In this document: piece by piece, positions 8,170 through 17,528 of the stretch | Layout: every line of letters starts with the position of its first letter | Numbering within the stretch: position 1 is the stretch's first letter | Assembly: GCF_000565015.1 (NCBI RefSeq) | Contig: NZ_JDFF01000009.1 | Span: 123,501-187,500 of the forward strand | Length of the DNA: 64,000 nt | Reading direction: 5' to 3' | Origin: Porphyromonas catoniae ATCC 51270 | GTDB lineage: Bacteria > Bacteroidota > Bacteroidia > Bacteroidales > Porphyromonadaceae | The notes under the pieces: generated by a model | What the model saw: the letters and a program-made list of their open reading frames with translations, nothing else | What the model was told of the DNA's origin: nothing | The model's database searches: none | Translations under genes and position numbers: made by a program

Positions 8170-9318
8170 ATGTACTTCCACGACATCATCGGACATGAGG
8201 CCCTCAAGGCAGAGCTCATCTCGTCAGTGCAGATGGGGATTATACACCACGCACAGCTCTTCGTCGGGCGAGACGGAGAGGGAGCTCTAGGGCTTGCCTA
8301 TGCCTATGCCCGTTATCTCAACTGCACACAGCGAGGAGAGACCGATGCCTGTGGACACTGCCCTTCGTGCAAGCGCTACGACACCTTCGCAGAGCAAGAC
8401 CTATTCCACCTATTCCCTATCGTGAATGCCTCTGGCAAGAACCTAGCCGAAGACACCCTCCCTGAATGGCGATCATTCTTGGCACAAGGGCCCTACGTTC
8501 GCTATGACGAGTGGCTCTCCCTCCTTGGTGGAGACGGGAAAAAAGCCTCGATCTTTGCCCGAGAGGGCGAAGCACTCCAGCAGAGTCTAAGCTATCAGAT
8601 GGCAGGTACAGGTTATCGCATCGTGCTCATTTGGTTACCAGAGAAGATGCAGGAGGCTCTAGGCAATAAGCTCCTCAAGCTCGTAGAGGAGCCACCTGCT
8701 CGTACCATCATCCTCATGGTAACGATGGAGGAAGAGGCTGTGCTGGGTACGCTGAGGAGTAGGATGCAGACCCTACGCCTTCAGCCACTTGCCCCACAAG
8801 TTATTGAGGAAGCACTTCACCACATACCCCAAGGGACGGACGGTGTAGAGGCGACACTAGCTGCCCATCTGAGCGAAGGGAACTATCGGGTAGCTCTTGA
8901 TAGCTACCTAGGGCGAAGCGAAGAGCACCTTAGCCAAGAGCGTTACCTACAACGTATCCTACGTGCCACGGTAAATGCTCAGCCAACCGAGATGAAGCTC
9001 CTAGCTGAAGAGTTAGCTACGACCAGCCGAGATGAGCAACTAGCACTCATCACTTATCTTGCACGTATGTTCCGAGAGTTCTATCTCTTCAACCTTGACC
9101 TACCGAAACTGAACTACTTAACGAGCAAAGAGACCAGTATAGCGAGCTATTTACGGAGCTGTATCACGGGACAAAACGTCCGAGTGGTAGAGAGCGAACT
9201 CGATCTAGCACGTCGGCACATCGCACAGAACGTAAACAGCAAGATGGTCTTCTTTGACCTCCTTCTTCGCCTCACCTCTGCGCTCGCCCCCAGCTATCGC
9301 CAGCAAGGGATACGCTGA
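8170..9318 (+). CDS. holB: DNA polymerase III delta-prime subunit (clamp loader)
   Basis: Part of the clamp-loader complex that loads the sliding clamp at replication forks. The N-terminal AAA+ fold opens MYFHDIIGHEALK. The position of the Walker A motif reads VGRDGEGAL, lacking the GKT, as expected for delta-prime, which does not hydrolyse ATP. A Cys cluster with NC, ACGHCPSCK (about residues 54-70) forms the zinc module seen in clamp-loader subunits. The SRC-like arginine region is altered to LRSRMQTL. 382 residues. It is the last gene of the plus-strand run that starts at the dCMP deaminase. Confidence 0.88.
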   Translation: MYFHDIIGHEALKAELISSVQMGIIHHAQLFVGRDGEGALGLAYAYARYLNCTQRGETDACGHCPSCKRYDTFAEQDLFHLFPIVNASGKNLAEDTLPEWRSFLAQGPYVRYDEWLSLLGGDGKKASIFAREGEALQQSLSYQMAGTGYRIVLIWLPEKMQEALGNKLLKLVEEPPARTIILMVTMEEEAVLGTLRSRMQTLRLQPLAPQVIEEALHHIPQGTDGVEATLAAHLSEGNYRVALDSYLGRSEEHLSQERYLQRILRATVNAQPTEMKLLAEELATTSRDEQLALITYLARMFREFYLFNLDLPKLNYLTSKETSIASYLRSCITGQNVRVVESELDLARRHIAQNVNSKMVFFDLLLRLTSALAPSYRQQGIR

Positions 9319-9384
9319 CCTCACAGCTCCTTCCACCTCTCTGCACTCAACCAATCAACCAACCAGCACAGAGGGGCTCATTAG

Positions 9385-9493
9385 CGAGTTACCATAACTC
9401 GCTTTAACGACTTACCATAACTCGTCTTGATGAGTTACCATAACTCTTATAAACGAGTTACCACAACTCGCTGTAACGACTTATGGTAACTCG
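9385..9493. repeat. Five-unit 23-bp palindrome array A (family i)
   Basis: Units of 17 bp begin at 9385, 9408, 9431, 9454 and 9477, an exact 23-bp period with 6-bp spacers. The consensus is CGAGTTA-CCA-TAACTCG, with 7-bp inverted arms around a 3-bp centre. Units 1-4 have the centre in the CCA orientation; unit 5 is inverted (TGG). Unit 2 and unit 5 have C in place of G in the left arm. It lies between holB and the hydrolase gene. Confidence 0.95.
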
Positions 9494-9731
9494 TTTTCAC
9501 CTTCTTCAGAAATCCCATAAACAACTAACTAACAGGAGGATACAAACCACTCGAAGAAGGCGTATTTTCTTTCCCTCTAAACGAACTTTTCAGGACTCCT
9601 TGGTTTTGCTTTGACAAATACGCTTGACGTAATCCATGGACGAATGATACTGCGCAGCCTCACCTTCTGAGGTATGGGCAGGCAAGGCTACCCAAGGGAG
9701 CTATCTCTCCTTATCTTAGCCTAAATTGGGT

Positions 9732-9739
9732 TATCTTTG
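9732..9739 (+). promoter_or_regulatory. -7 box before the alpha/beta hydrolase gene
   Basis: TATCTTTG, matching the Bacteroidota TAnnTTTG element, 64 bp before the ATG at 9804. The likely transcription start is near 9746. Confidence 0.65.
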
Positions 9740-9803
9740 TATGGTGGGTAAAGCGCACAGAGATAGCTGGTGACTCTTTCCCCTACGCTACAAAGACAAA
9801 GCA

Positions 9804-10853
9804 ATGAAACTTAGCCTAAGACATATCCTACGTGGCATCACGATATGCCTCACCTTCACGCTACTGACTGGTACGATCACCGCTCAGTGGAGAGCCGATA
9901 GCCTACCTGGCTATGAGCAACGAACGCTCGTGATGAAACCTGACTATTCGGGTAATGTCGTAGCCACACTCGTGCGTCACCTCACCCCACAGAGTACCAA
10001 GCGAGCTGTACTCTACGTGCATGGCTACAATGATTACTTCTTCCAAAAGGCTCTTGGTGATAGCATCGTACGACATGGCTATTCCTTCTATGCCCTTGAC
10101 CTCAGGAAGTATGGACGCTCTATACTCCCTCATCAGGATGCTTTTGAGCTAAGAGATATCACTGAGTACCAAGAGGAGCTGAGCGAAGCTCTTAGGATCA
10201 TGCGTGCAGAGGGACACACAGAGTTATTCTTACTTGCCCACTCCACAGGTGGACTGATTACACCCCTCTTCCTGCACGACACGAAGAACCGAGATGGCGT
10301 ACGTGCGCTTGTCCTAAATAGTCCCTTCCTAGACTTCAACTTCTCTCCAGCACAGGAGCGGTTTGTACTTCCCTTGCTGACCACCACGGCTTCACTTATG
10401 CCGAACAAAGTCATCTCTGGGATATCGGAGACACCCGACATGTATGCCCAGACACTACTCAGTAAGTATCACGGGCGCTGGACGTACAATACCAACTGGA
10501 AGAAAGACCATGGACATCCCATCCGTCTCTCTTGGCTCAAAGCTATACGCAACGCCCACAAGCGTCTCCAGAAAGGGCTAGATCTGCAGCTCCCCATCCT
10601 ACTGCTATCCTCGGACAAGAGTATTCGCCCCGAGAAGACATGGAGGCCCGAATACAACCAAGTGGATCTCGTACTAGACGTCGCCGATATGTGGCATTAT
10701 GGGGAAAAGCTAGGCCCTAACGTACAAGGTCAAAAGATACCCAAAGGGCAGCATGATCTCTTCCTATCTGCTGACCCAGAGGCCTACGCAATGGCCTACC
10801 GAGCCCTCTTTGAATTCTTGGATCGCCACTCAAGCTCCTCTTTACCTCAATAG
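9804..10853 (+). CDS. Exported alpha/beta hydrolase (serine aminopeptidase S33-like)
   Basis: 349 residues with a signal peptide (about 1-28, ending TITAQ), so it is probably periplasmic or outer-membrane associated. The alpha/beta-hydrolase fold is shown by VLYVHGYNDY near residue 70 and the nucleophile elbow LAHSTGGLI, where Ser is central in the G/A-x-S-x-G pattern. The catalytic His is probably in the C-terminal GQHDLFLS. The family includes monoacylglycerol lipase-like and hydrolase_4 proteins; the substrate is unknown. It has its own promoter box at 9732 and is followed by ruvB after only 7 bp, so ruvB may be co-transcribed with it. Confidence 0.82.
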   Translation: MKLSLRHILRGITICLTFTLLTGTITAQWRADSLPGYEQRTLVMKPDYSGNVVATLVRHLTPQSTKRAVLYVHGYNDYFFQKALGDSIVRHGYSFYALDLRKYGRSILPHQDAFELRDITEYQEELSEALRIMRAEGHTELFLLAHSTGGLITPLFLHDTKNRDGVRALVLNSPFLDFNFSPAQERFVLPLLTTTASLMPNKVISGISETPDMYAQTLLSKYHGRWTYNTNWKKDHGHPIRLSWLKAIRNAHKRLQKGLDLQLPILLLSSDKSIRPEKTWRPEYNQVDLVLDVADMWHYGEKLGPNVQGQKIPKGQHDLFLSADPEAYAMAYRALFEFLDRHSSSSLPQ

Positions 10854-10860
10854 TAAATAG

Positions 10861-11904
10861 ATGGAAGAAACATTTGACATACGTAGCGAAGCAACCTATA
10901 CGCAGGAGGAGCAAGAGATTGACCGAGCCCTTCGCCCCATCTCCTTCGGTAGCTTTGCAGGGCAAGATAAGGCCGTAGGTAATCTGAAAATCTTCGTAGA
11001 GGCGGCGAAGATGCGTCAGGATGCCCTCGATCATGTACTACTCTATGGCCCTCCAGGTCTGGGGAAGACAACCCTCTCACATATCGTAGCGGGTGAGCTA
11101 GGTGTAGGGATCAAGATTACCTCGGGGCCTGTACTCGATAAGCCAGGAGATCTAGCAGGCCTACTCACCTCACTTGAGCCAAATGATGTCCTTTTTATTG
11201 ATGAGATTCATCGGCTTAGTCCCATCGTGGAGGAATACCTTTATTCAGCCATGGAGGACTATCGTATCGACATCATGCTGGACAAAGGTCCCTCAGCTCG
11301 CTCCATACAGATTGACCTCAACCCATTCACACTAATCGGTGCTACGACACGAAGCGGTCTCCTAACAGCTCCGCTACGTGCACGGTTTGGCATCAACCTT
11401 CATCTCGAGTACTATGATATAGAGACCTTGGCAGGTATCATCCATCGCTCAGCAAGCATCTTGCAGGTGCCTTGTGAGACCTCAGCAGCGGTCGAGATAG
11501 CCTCTCGTAGCCGAGGCACACCACGTATCGCCAATGCCCTGCTGCGGAGGGTGCGAGACTTCGCTCAGGTAAAAGGGAATGGACGCATCGATAAGGCGAT
11601 TGCATGCTTTGCCCTAGAGGCTCTGAACATCGACCGACATGGTCTCGACTACATCGACAACAAACTGCTGGGAGTGATTATTGACAAGTTCGCTGGAGGT
11701 CCTGTGGGCTTAACCACAATAGCTACGGCACTAGGTGAAGACCCAGGTACAGTAGAGGAAGTGTACGAGCCTTATCTCATCAAGGAAGGTTTCCTCAAGC
11801 GTACACCACGAGGTCGTGAAGCCACAGACCTAGCCTATAGCCACCTCGGGCGAACACCTAGGGTACGAGCTGTGGGAGGCTTCTTCGATAACGACAATTA
11901 TTAG
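10861..11904 (+). CDS. ruvB: Holliday junction branch-migration helicase RuvB
   Basis: The hexameric AAA+ motor that with RuvA drives branch migration of Holliday junctions in recombination and repair. Walker A GPPGLGKT is at residues 63-70, Walker B reads [10 protein letters not shown], sensor 1 IGATTRSG follows, and the C-terminal winged helix carries the typical [10 protein letters not shown] and RTPRGR motifs. 347 residues is the usual length. It follows the hydrolase by 7 bp and precedes the flippase by 14 bp; ruvA and ruvC are not in the window. Confidence 0.97.
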   Translation: MEETFDIRSEATYTQEEQEIDRALRPISFGSFAGQDKAVGNLKIFVEAAKMRQDALDHVLLYGPPGLGKTTLSHIVAGELGVGIKITSGPVLDKPGDLAGLLTSLEPNDVLFIDEIHRLSPIVEEYLYSAMEDYRIDIMLDKGPSARSIQIDLNPFTLIGATTRSGLLTAPLRARFGINLHLEYYDIETLAGIIHRSASILQVPCETSAAVEIASRSRGTPRIANALLRRVRDFAQVKGNGRIDKAIACFALEALNIDRHGLDYIDNKLLGVIIDKFAGGPVGLTTIATALGEDPGTVEEVYEPYLIKEGFLKRTPRGREATDLAYSHLGRTPRVRAVGGFFDNDNY

Positions 11905-11918
11905 TCCTACAAGATACC

Positions 11919-13424
11919 ATGGGTAGTACCCTCAGCTCGCTCATCAAGGATACAGCAATCTACGGACTAAGTAGTATGTTTGGTCGCTTCCTAAACTGGC
12001 TACTGACGTTCGTCTATGTCAAGATAATGGTCCCCGAGGAGTTTGGGATGATGACCAATCTCTATGCTTGGACAGCGATCCTGATGATCATACTGACCTA
12101 CGGGATGGAGACCACGTTCTTCCGCTATGCCAACAAGCATGATCGTCCAGAGGATGTTTACACGACGACCCTTTATGCCCTAGGGGGGAGTTCGCTACTC
12201 TTTGTCCTCATCGCTCTGGCGTTACTTAGCCCACTCACTGAGGCCTTACACGTAGCTGGGCAAAGCAATCTCTTGGTATGTCTCGTGCTCATTATCGCTA
12301 GCGATGCCTTCATGGCTATACCGCTGGGTTACTTGAGATACGAGCAGCGTCCGTGGCGATTCTTCGGTGTACGCATGAGCTTCGTCTTGGTAACCATCGT
12401 CCTTACGCTCTTTAGCTTCTATGTCCTTCCTTGGCTGAGCAAGACAATGCCCAGCACCTTTGGTGGCTTTCATCCGAGAGAGCAAGCTCTGGATTACATC
12501 TTTGGTATTAATCTGGTCAGTAACGCCATACAGCTCATACTCCTCCTACCCACACTGCGCAAGGCTACGGGGCGGTTTGATGCCTCTCTCCTACGTGGGA
12601 TGCTCCGCTACGCCTTCCCTATACTGCTCTTGGGGCTAGCTGGGAACTTCAATAACCAAGCAGATAAGATCCTCTTCCCGCTACTCTTTGACGACCCTCA
12701 TTATGCCCATGAGCAACTAGGTATCTATGGAGCTTGCTACAAGCTAGCGGTCGTGATGGTACTCTTCACCCAAGCCTTCCGCTATGCCTACGACCCATTC
12801 ATCTTCGCAGAGAAGAAAAAGGGTGAAGAGACGGCTCGAAGGGCTTATTCGTCAGCGATGACATACTACGTCCTCTTCACGTTCTTCATCTTCCTAGCGG
12901 TCACGAGCTATATAGACGTGCTGAAACTCCTCATCCGTCCAGCCTACTACCCTGGGCTCAGCGTCGTACCTTGGATCATGGCGGGGCAGCTCATGTTTGG
13001 CATTTACTTTAACCTTTCGTTGTGGTACAAGGTCACAGATCGCACCTACTGGGGAGGAATACTCTCGGTCATGGGTTGCCTACTGACGGTCGTGATGATT
13101 GTCGTACTTGCGCCTCGCTACGGCTTCATGGCATGTGCCTGGGCCTCGGTGGTGGCCAATGGTGGGGTGATGCTCATCTCGTACCTCCTTGGTCAGAAGT
13201 ACTATCCCGTTCATTATGAGCTACGCAAACTTGGCCTGTACACCCTGCTAACTGCACTTTGCTACGGAGCAGAAAACCTGCTTGCGAAGGCATTTACTGA
13301 TAAAACACCGTTACTACTGGGCTTCAATAGCCTCATTCTACTTGCCTTCGTTACTATTATCTTCCACTACGAGGTACCCAAGGGAAGTCTTGCTCTTCTA
13401 AGGAAAAAGCTCCTTGGTCGGTAG
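11919..13424 (+). CDS. Wzx/MATE-like oligosaccharide flippase family membrane protein
   Basis: 501 residues with about 12-14 hydrophobic segments spread along the whole length and few charged loops, the pattern of polysaccharide biosynthesis (Wzx/MurJ/MATE-like) transporters. The N-terminus has the family-like stretch DTAIYGLSSMFGRFLNW. Such proteins flip lipid-linked sugars across the inner membrane; in Porphyromonas-like bacteria the product could be O-antigen or A-LPS, but no glycosyltransferase genes are adjacent. A hairpin typical of a terminator follows its stop codon. Confidence 0.82.
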   Translation: MGSTLSSLIKDTAIYGLSSMFGRFLNWLLTFVYVKIMVPEEFGMMTNLYAWTAILMIILTYGMETTFFRYANKHDRPEDVYTTTLYALGGSSLLFVLIALALLSPLTEALHVAGQSNLLVCLVLIIASDAFMAIPLGYLRYEQRPWRFFGVRMSFVLVTIVLTLFSFYVLPWLSKTMPSTFGGFHPREQALDYIFGINLVSNAIQLILLLPTLRKATGRFDASLLRGMLRYAFPILLLGLAGNFNNQADKILFPLLFDDPHYAHEQLGIYGACYKLAVVMVLFTQAFRYAYDPFIFAEKKKGEETARRAYSSAMTYYVLFTFFIFLAVTSYIDVLKLLIRPAYYPGLSVVPWIMAGQLMFGIYFNLSLWYKVTDRTYWGGILSVMGCLLTVVMIVVLAPRYGFMACAWASVVANGGVMLISYLLGQKYYPVHYELRKLGLYTLLTALCYGAENLLAKAFTDKTPLLLGFNSLILLAFVTIIFHYEVPKGSLALLRKKLLGR

Positions 13425-13456
13425 AGCTTTCCCACCTCCTCATACCCAGAAGCTAG

Positions 13457-13490
13457 CCTCGACATTTGCCACGGCATTTGTCGGGGCTTT
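13457..13490 (+). terminator. Probable terminator after the flippase gene
   Basis: The stem CCTCGACA pairs with TGTCGGGG (one G-T pair), with the inner arms TGCC and GGCA, followed by CTTTGTT. It is positioned 33 bp after the flippase stop. Confidence 0.55.
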
Positions 13491-13529
13491 GTTATCCCCG
13501 TATTTAGGGTATTTGCAAAGAGGGCTAAA

Positions 13530-13638
13530 CGAGTTACCATAACTCGTCTCAGCGACTTGCCATAACTCTCTTTAGCGACTTACCATAACTCTTTTGGACG
13601 AGTTACCACAACTCTCTGAGACGAGTTATAGTAACTCT
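13530..13638. repeat. Five-unit 23-bp palindrome array B (family i)
   Basis: Units begin at 13530, 13553, 13576, 13599 and 13622. Units 1-4 are in the CCA orientation and unit 5 is inverted (centre TAG in place of TGG). Units 2 and 3 have GACTT in the left arm. The left flank includes CCCCGTATTTAGGG about 30 bp before unit 1, resembling the flanks of arrays C, E and G. Located between the flippase gene and dapB. Confidence 0.95.
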
Positions 13639-13916
13639 CCACCACCTTGTTTTTACACATCAATAGAGGACTGACTACAAGCGAGTTGCAAAGGGTATCA
13701 GAAGGGGAAAACGCAAGGGTAAATTACAAGGCAGACACAAAAGCAACAGTCAACGATAAGCCCTTAGCTATCAGAGGGGAAGGAGCGTTGGTAACGCTTT
13801 CTACTTGGTTCTTTATGAAGCAGAGGGCTATTACGAAGTTTTCACGCGCTTTCTTTACCAAGTTTCTATACGAGCAATTTATTACCCCCCTATTCCCTAC
13901 TTAGCGTAAGATGCTC

Positions 13917-13924
13917 TATCTTTG
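13917..13924 (+). promoter_or_regulatory. -7 box before dapB
   Basis: TATCTTTG, 84 bp before the dapB ATG. It would drive the dapB-lepB-lepB paralogue-WbqC run. Confidence 0.65.
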
Positions 13925-14007
13925 TATGGGACATAAACTGCATACGAACTTGTAGGGAGATTTCTACTTGCTCCACTAGGTTTATCCCATACTTGATAGA
14001 ATAAGAA

Positions 14008-14736
14008 ATGAAGAGTCTAAAGATCGTGCTCATTGGATATGGGAAGATGGGGCACGTGCTAGAACAAATAGCCACCAACCGAGGTCACGAAGTTGTGCTA
14101 ACCATTGACCGAGGTCAAGAGGATCGCTTTGATGACCCATCCTTCCTCACAGCTGACGTAGCCATTGAGTTCACCGCTCCCCAAGAGGCCTATGACAATT
14201 GTCTGCGTTCTCTGAAGCGAAACCTCCCTACCGTCTCAGGTACAACAGGTTGGAATGACCGTTTACCAGAGCTGAAGGAGCTCTGTGCAAAAGAGGGTAA
14301 GACCTTCTTTTGGTCCTCGAACTTCAGCATCGGCGTCAACTTATTCCTTCGGATCAACCGTAAGGTAGCCGAGCTCATGAAGGCTGCCCCAAACTATCAC
14401 CTCAGCCTCGAGGAAACGCATCACATCCACAAGTTGGATGCTCCAAGTGGCACCGCCATTACCCTTGCCGAAACCCTGCTAGCAGCACGTCACGAACTCA
14501 AGCGATGGGAGCTAACAGAGACGCCCGAGGAGCATACCCTGCCCATACAGGCACATCGTGAGGGTGAGGTACCAGGTATTCATACCGTACACTATACCTC
14601 CGAGGTCGATCGCATTAGCCTCACACACGAGGCCTTTGGACGAGAAGGCTTTGCACTCGGTGCTATACTCGCGGCTGAGTATGCCGCCCAGCACCAAGGT
14701 TGGCTGACGATGGATGACCTGCTCAAACTAGACTAA
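14008..14736 (+). CDS. dapB: 4-hydroxy-tetrahydrodipicolinate reductase
   Basis: Reduces 4-hydroxy-tetrahydrodipicolinate with NAD(P)H in lysine and meso-diaminopimelate synthesis, feeding peptidoglycan. The N-terminal Rossmann motif reads VLIGYGKMGH. The catalytic and substrate region reads EETHHIHKLDAPSGTA, with the family His pair and the Lys/Ser-Gly-Thr substrate contacts. 242 residues. First gene of a tight run with the two signal-peptidase-family genes, 16 bp before lepB; this order is, to my knowledge, common in Bacteroidota. Confidence 0.96.
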   Translation: MKSLKIVLIGYGKMGHVLEQIATNRGHEVVLTIDRGQEDRFDDPSFLTADVAIEFTAPQEAYDNCLRSLKRNLPTVSGTTGWNDRLPELKELCAKEGKTFFWSSNFSIGVNLFLRINRKVAELMKAAPNYHLSLEETHHIHKLDAPSGTAITLAETLLAARHELKRWELTETPEEHTLPIQAHREGEVPGIHTVHYTSEVDRISLTHEAFGREGFALGAILAAEYAAQHQGWLTMDDLLKLD

Positions 14737-14752
14737 TCACGACAACAAGCGA

Positions 14753-16198
14753 ATGAAAAGATACCCGATCGAAGGACAGAGTGCACGTAAGATCCTTTGG
14801 ACACGAATTAAAGGGAGCATCATCGTAACACTCTACTTCGTCTTCTGCCTCTGGGCTGGACTGTGGTGGCTCATACTACTTCCCTTCCTTGTGGACTTCT
14901 ACTTCACAAGACTAATTAACTGGCGTTACTTACGTAAGCACCCAAATCCTCTCGTACGCACACTAGGGGTCTTGCTAGAGGATATAGTCTTCGTGGTAGC
15001 GATGGTGACGTTTATCTTCACCTTCTTCTTCCAAAACTTCGCTATCCCATCCTCCTCATTAGAGAAAACACTCCTCATCGGGGACTATCTCTTCGTCAAC
15101 AAGCTCAGCTACGGGCCACGTGTACCGATGACCCCCATCGCTCTACCGCTGGCACATAACACGGCTTTCGGCAGGAAGTCCTATCTCGACAAGCCATCCC
15201 TCCCCTATCGGAGACTGAAGGGCTTCGGCAAGGTAGAGCGTAATGACCTTGTGGTCTTTAACTTCCCAGCTGGAGACACAGTGGCACTAAGCATGCCCAA
15301 CCCTGACTATTACACGCTCTGTGCCGCCTACGGCAGAGAGAACGTTTGGTCTGACAAGGCGCAGTTTGGCGACATCGTCTATCGTCCCGTCGATCGACGA
15401 GACCATTACGTCAAACGATGCATTGGTCTGCCTGGAGAGTTCATAGCAATTAGGAATAATCAGGTTTACATCGATGGCAAGGCAATAGCCAACCCTCGCA
15501 ACATGCAGCTCAATTACTATCTGCAGACCGATGGCACACCTCTCTCGGAGAATCTACTAGATGAGCTTGGCATCAACGACCGAGATGTCCAGATCCTCTA
15601 CTCCTATACACCTGGGGAGGAAGTAAACCTATCCGGTTTCCTTCGCCAAATGAAGCTCAACTTTAAGCCTATCGGTGGGCGTGGCTACGGATTGATCTAC
15701 CACCTTCCTCTGACCCTCGAGATGAAAGAGCGACTCGAGCGTGAGAGCTATATCAAAGCTATCGGTGTAGAGGTGGCATCAAGTGAGACCTCAGGAGATG
15801 TGTACCCACTGGATCTGAAGATTGGCTGGACACGTGATAACTACGGCCCCCTCTTCATACCACGCCGAGGAGCAAGGATTAACCTCACACCAACGACTGT
15901 CGCTGCCTACGCTCGATGCATTCGTAACTACGAGGGGCATACTCTAGAGCAACGAGCCGACGGCACTTACCTCATCGATGGACAGCCTCAGACCAGCTAT
16001 GTATTCGGGATGGACTATTACTTCATGCTGGGAGATAACAGGCACATGTCCGCAGACAGCCGTTACTGGGGCTTTGTACCAGAGGACCATATCGTTGGGA
16101 AGCCTGCGCTACTCTGGCTGTCGATCAATAGCGAACGTCCACTCTTCAGTGGGGGTATTCGCTGGGGACGTATGATGCGACTTATTCATGGCAAGTAA
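14753..16198 (+). CDS. lepB: Signal peptidase I (large Bacteroidota form)
   Basis: Cleaves signal peptides of Sec-exported preproteins at the outer face of the inner membrane. Hydrophobic segments lie at about 22-50 and 75-94. The catalytic serine is Ser102 in PSSSLEKTL and the general base is Lys221 in YVKRCIGLPGE. The box E motif GDNRHMSADSRYWG is near the C-terminus. At 481 residues it is much longer than the E. coli enzyme (about 324); the extra length lies between the catalytic boxes, as in other Bacteroidota. Its last 11 bases overlap a second S26-family gene that has lost the catalytic residues. Confidence 0.95.
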   Translation: MKRYPIEGQSARKILWTRIKGSIIVTLYFVFCLWAGLWWLILLPFLVDFYFTRLINWRYLRKHPNPLVRTLGVLLEDIVFVVAMVTFIFTFFFQNFAIPSSSLEKTLLIGDYLFVNKLSYGPRVPMTPIALPLAHNTAFGRKSYLDKPSLPYRRLKGFGKVERNDLVVFNFPAGDTVALSMPNPDYYTLCAAYGRENVWSDKAQFGDIVYRPVDRRDHYVKRCIGLPGEFIAIRNNQVYIDGKAIANPRNMQLNYYLQTDGTPLSENLLDELGINDRDVQILYSYTPGEEVNLSGFLRQMKLNFKPIGGRGYGLIYHLPLTLEMKERLERESYIKAIGVEVASSETSGDVYPLDLKIGWTRDNYGPLFIPRRGARINLTPTTVAAYARCIRNYEGHTLEQRADGTYLIDGQPQTSYVFGMDYYFMLGDNRHMSADSRYWGFVPEDHIVGKPALLWLSINSERPLFSGGIRWGRMMRLIHGK

Positions 16199-16850
16199 GA
16201 GACAGAGTGGTGGCAGTCAATGGCTACGCTATGTAGCCCTTCCTCTAGGGATATTAGCCCTAGTAGTTGCGCTGCGCCTCTTCGTCTTACTACCCTTCCG
16301 AGTACAGACTCGTGCGATTGAGCCTAAGCTCCGTGAGGGAGCTTGGGCTTTTGCACTACAAGGGAAAACGCCTAGAATTGGTGATATTGTCCTTTTCGAA
16401 ATTGCCAAGGTCACAGGGAATAAAGAGCGGCAGATGCGTGCAGTAGCTCGTGTTGTTGCTTTACCAGGCGACTCCGTAGAGCTCCGAGATGGGGTGCTGT
16501 GGGTCAATGCGCACCCTCAGCGTGACTACCGACTACGACGTACCCATGAGAGCTATGCCCTTCGTCTACCACGTGAGGGCGGAGTATACCCAATTTCTCC
16601 TCTAAGTCTTGTGGCTTATCGTACGGCACTTATCGAAGAAGAGCGTCTTGGACTAGTCCGTGACCGCAAGGAGCATCTTGGCACAAACCCTGCCACATGG
16701 ATCGAGGCATTGAGGCGTAACCCTTACCGCACATTCTATCGAGACTATTACTGGGTGCTTGTTGACGACCCTAGCGAAGCACCAGACTCTCGTCACCTAG
16801 GCATTATACCAAGTGATGCGATAGAGGGTATTGTCTTCTTTTCGTTCTAA
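16188..16850 (+). CDS. Signal peptidase I paralogue lacking the Ser-Lys dyad
   Basis: 220 residues, with one hydrophobic segment at about 16-36 and then an S26-like domain. The box matching PSxSMxPTL reads TRAIEPKL, placing Ala43 where the nucleophilic Ser should be. The box matching KRxxGxPGD reads ARVVALPGD, placing Ala87 where the Lys base should be. Box E survives as SEAPDSRHLG. It should therefore be unable to cleave by the usual mechanism. The ATG lies inside the end of lepB (overlap 16188-16198), so expression is probably coupled. It may be a structural partner or regulator of LepB; that is inference. Confidence 0.85.
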   Translation: MASKRQSGGSQWLRYVALPLGILALVVALRLFVLLPFRVQTRAIEPKLREGAWAFALQGKTPRIGDIVLFEIAKVTGNKERQMRAVARVVALPGDSVELRDGVLWVNAHPQRDYRLRRTHESYALRLPREGGVYPISPLSLVAYRTALIEEERLGLVRDRKEHLGTNPATWIEALRRNPYRTFYRDYYWVLVDDPSEAPDSRHLGIIPSDAIEGIVFFSF

Positions 16851-16859
16851 CGGGGTATC

Positions 16860-17516
16860 GTGTACCAGAGCTTTAGTCTCCTTCTCTCTACAGCCTATGC
16901 CCCTCCGGTAAGCTACTTCACGAAGCTCTACCACAATGAGGGTGCACTCATCGGTATAGAGGCGCATGAGAACTACCTCAAGCAAACCTACCGCAATCGT
17001 TGCCATATCCTTGCCCCAAATGGTGTGCAAGCTCTTACCATCCCGATTGAGCAATCCTCCGAGCTAAAGACCTCAATTCGTGATGTCAAGCTCTCAGAGC
17101 ATGGTTCTTGGCGTCACCTACACCTTCAAGCCATCGCCACAGCATACGGAGCTTCTCCCTTTTATGAATATTACATAGATGATCTTCGCCCCATCTATGA
17201 GCGTAAGCATCACTTCCTCTGGGATCTTAACTGTGATTTCCTAGAGCGACTACTGGCTCTCCTTGACATAGATATACGGTGGGAGCGTACTGAAACCTTT
17301 ACAAAGATTGGGGAGCATCCTAACGATTGGCGGTACGGACTCCGCCCTAAGCATCCAACGCCCGATCCCACATTTATTCCTAAACCCTACTATCAAGTCT
17401 ATCGAGAGCGCTTTGACTTCGTACCCGACCTAAGCATACTCGATCTTCTCTTTAATATGGGGCCAGAGAGCTTACTTATCCTACGGGATAGTAAAGCCCC
17501 CTGCCCCACTCCCTAA
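16860..17516 (+). CDS. WbqC-like family protein
   Basis: 218 residues starting at a GTG nine bases after the previous stop; no better ATG is nearby. Typical family features are the N-terminal segment ending PPVSYFTKL, NYLKQTYRNRC, LTIPIE, and the central HLQAIATAYGASPFYEYY. WbqC-like proteins are found beside sugar-nucleotide and O-antigen genes in some bacteria, but the biochemical activity is not established. Here the gene ends the dapB-lepB run, and oligopeptidase B follows after 12 bp. Confidence 0.8.
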   Translation: MYQSFSLLLSTAYAPPVSYFTKLYHNEGALIGIEAHENYLKQTYRNRCHILAPNGVQALTIPIEQSSELKTSIRDVKLSEHGSWRHLHLQAIATAYGASPFYEYYIDDLRPIYERKHHFLWDLNCDFLERLLALLDIDIRWERTETFTKIGEHPNDWRYGLRPKHPTPDPTFIPKPYYQVYRERFDFVPDLSILDLLFNMGPESLLILRDSKAPCPTP

Positions 17517-17528
17517 GTAAAAGAACAC

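Larger units (their letters stand above)
9319..9803. other. Intergenic region holding five-unit array A
   Basis: No gene is visible in these 485 bp. The five-unit palindrome array occupies 9385-9493. A TATCTTTG promoter box at 9732-9739 serves the hydrolase gene. The segment 9494-9720 shows no open frame or clear hairpin; it carries GGCGTATTTTC near 9561, similar to a motif found beside other arrays of this family. Confidence 0.7.
13425..14007. other. Intergenic region holding a terminator, array B and the dapB promoter
   Basis: 583 bp without a convincing gene. In order it holds a terminator-like hairpin (13457-13486), a conserved array flank (about 13491-13529), array B (13530-13638) and the dapB promoter box (13917-13924). 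An open frame of 85 codons at 13647-13904 has no recognisable features and reads as chance. Confidence 0.7.

Noticed and set aside
9385..9493. CRISPR array
   Set aside because: The spacers are only 6 bp, are similar to each other in pattern and extend the palindrome; units vary in sequence and orientation; no cas genes are present.
13647..13904. 85-codon plus-strand open frame
   Set aside because: It has no signal peptide, domain or typical codon pattern, begins just after array B and ends before the dapB promoter; it reads as chance.
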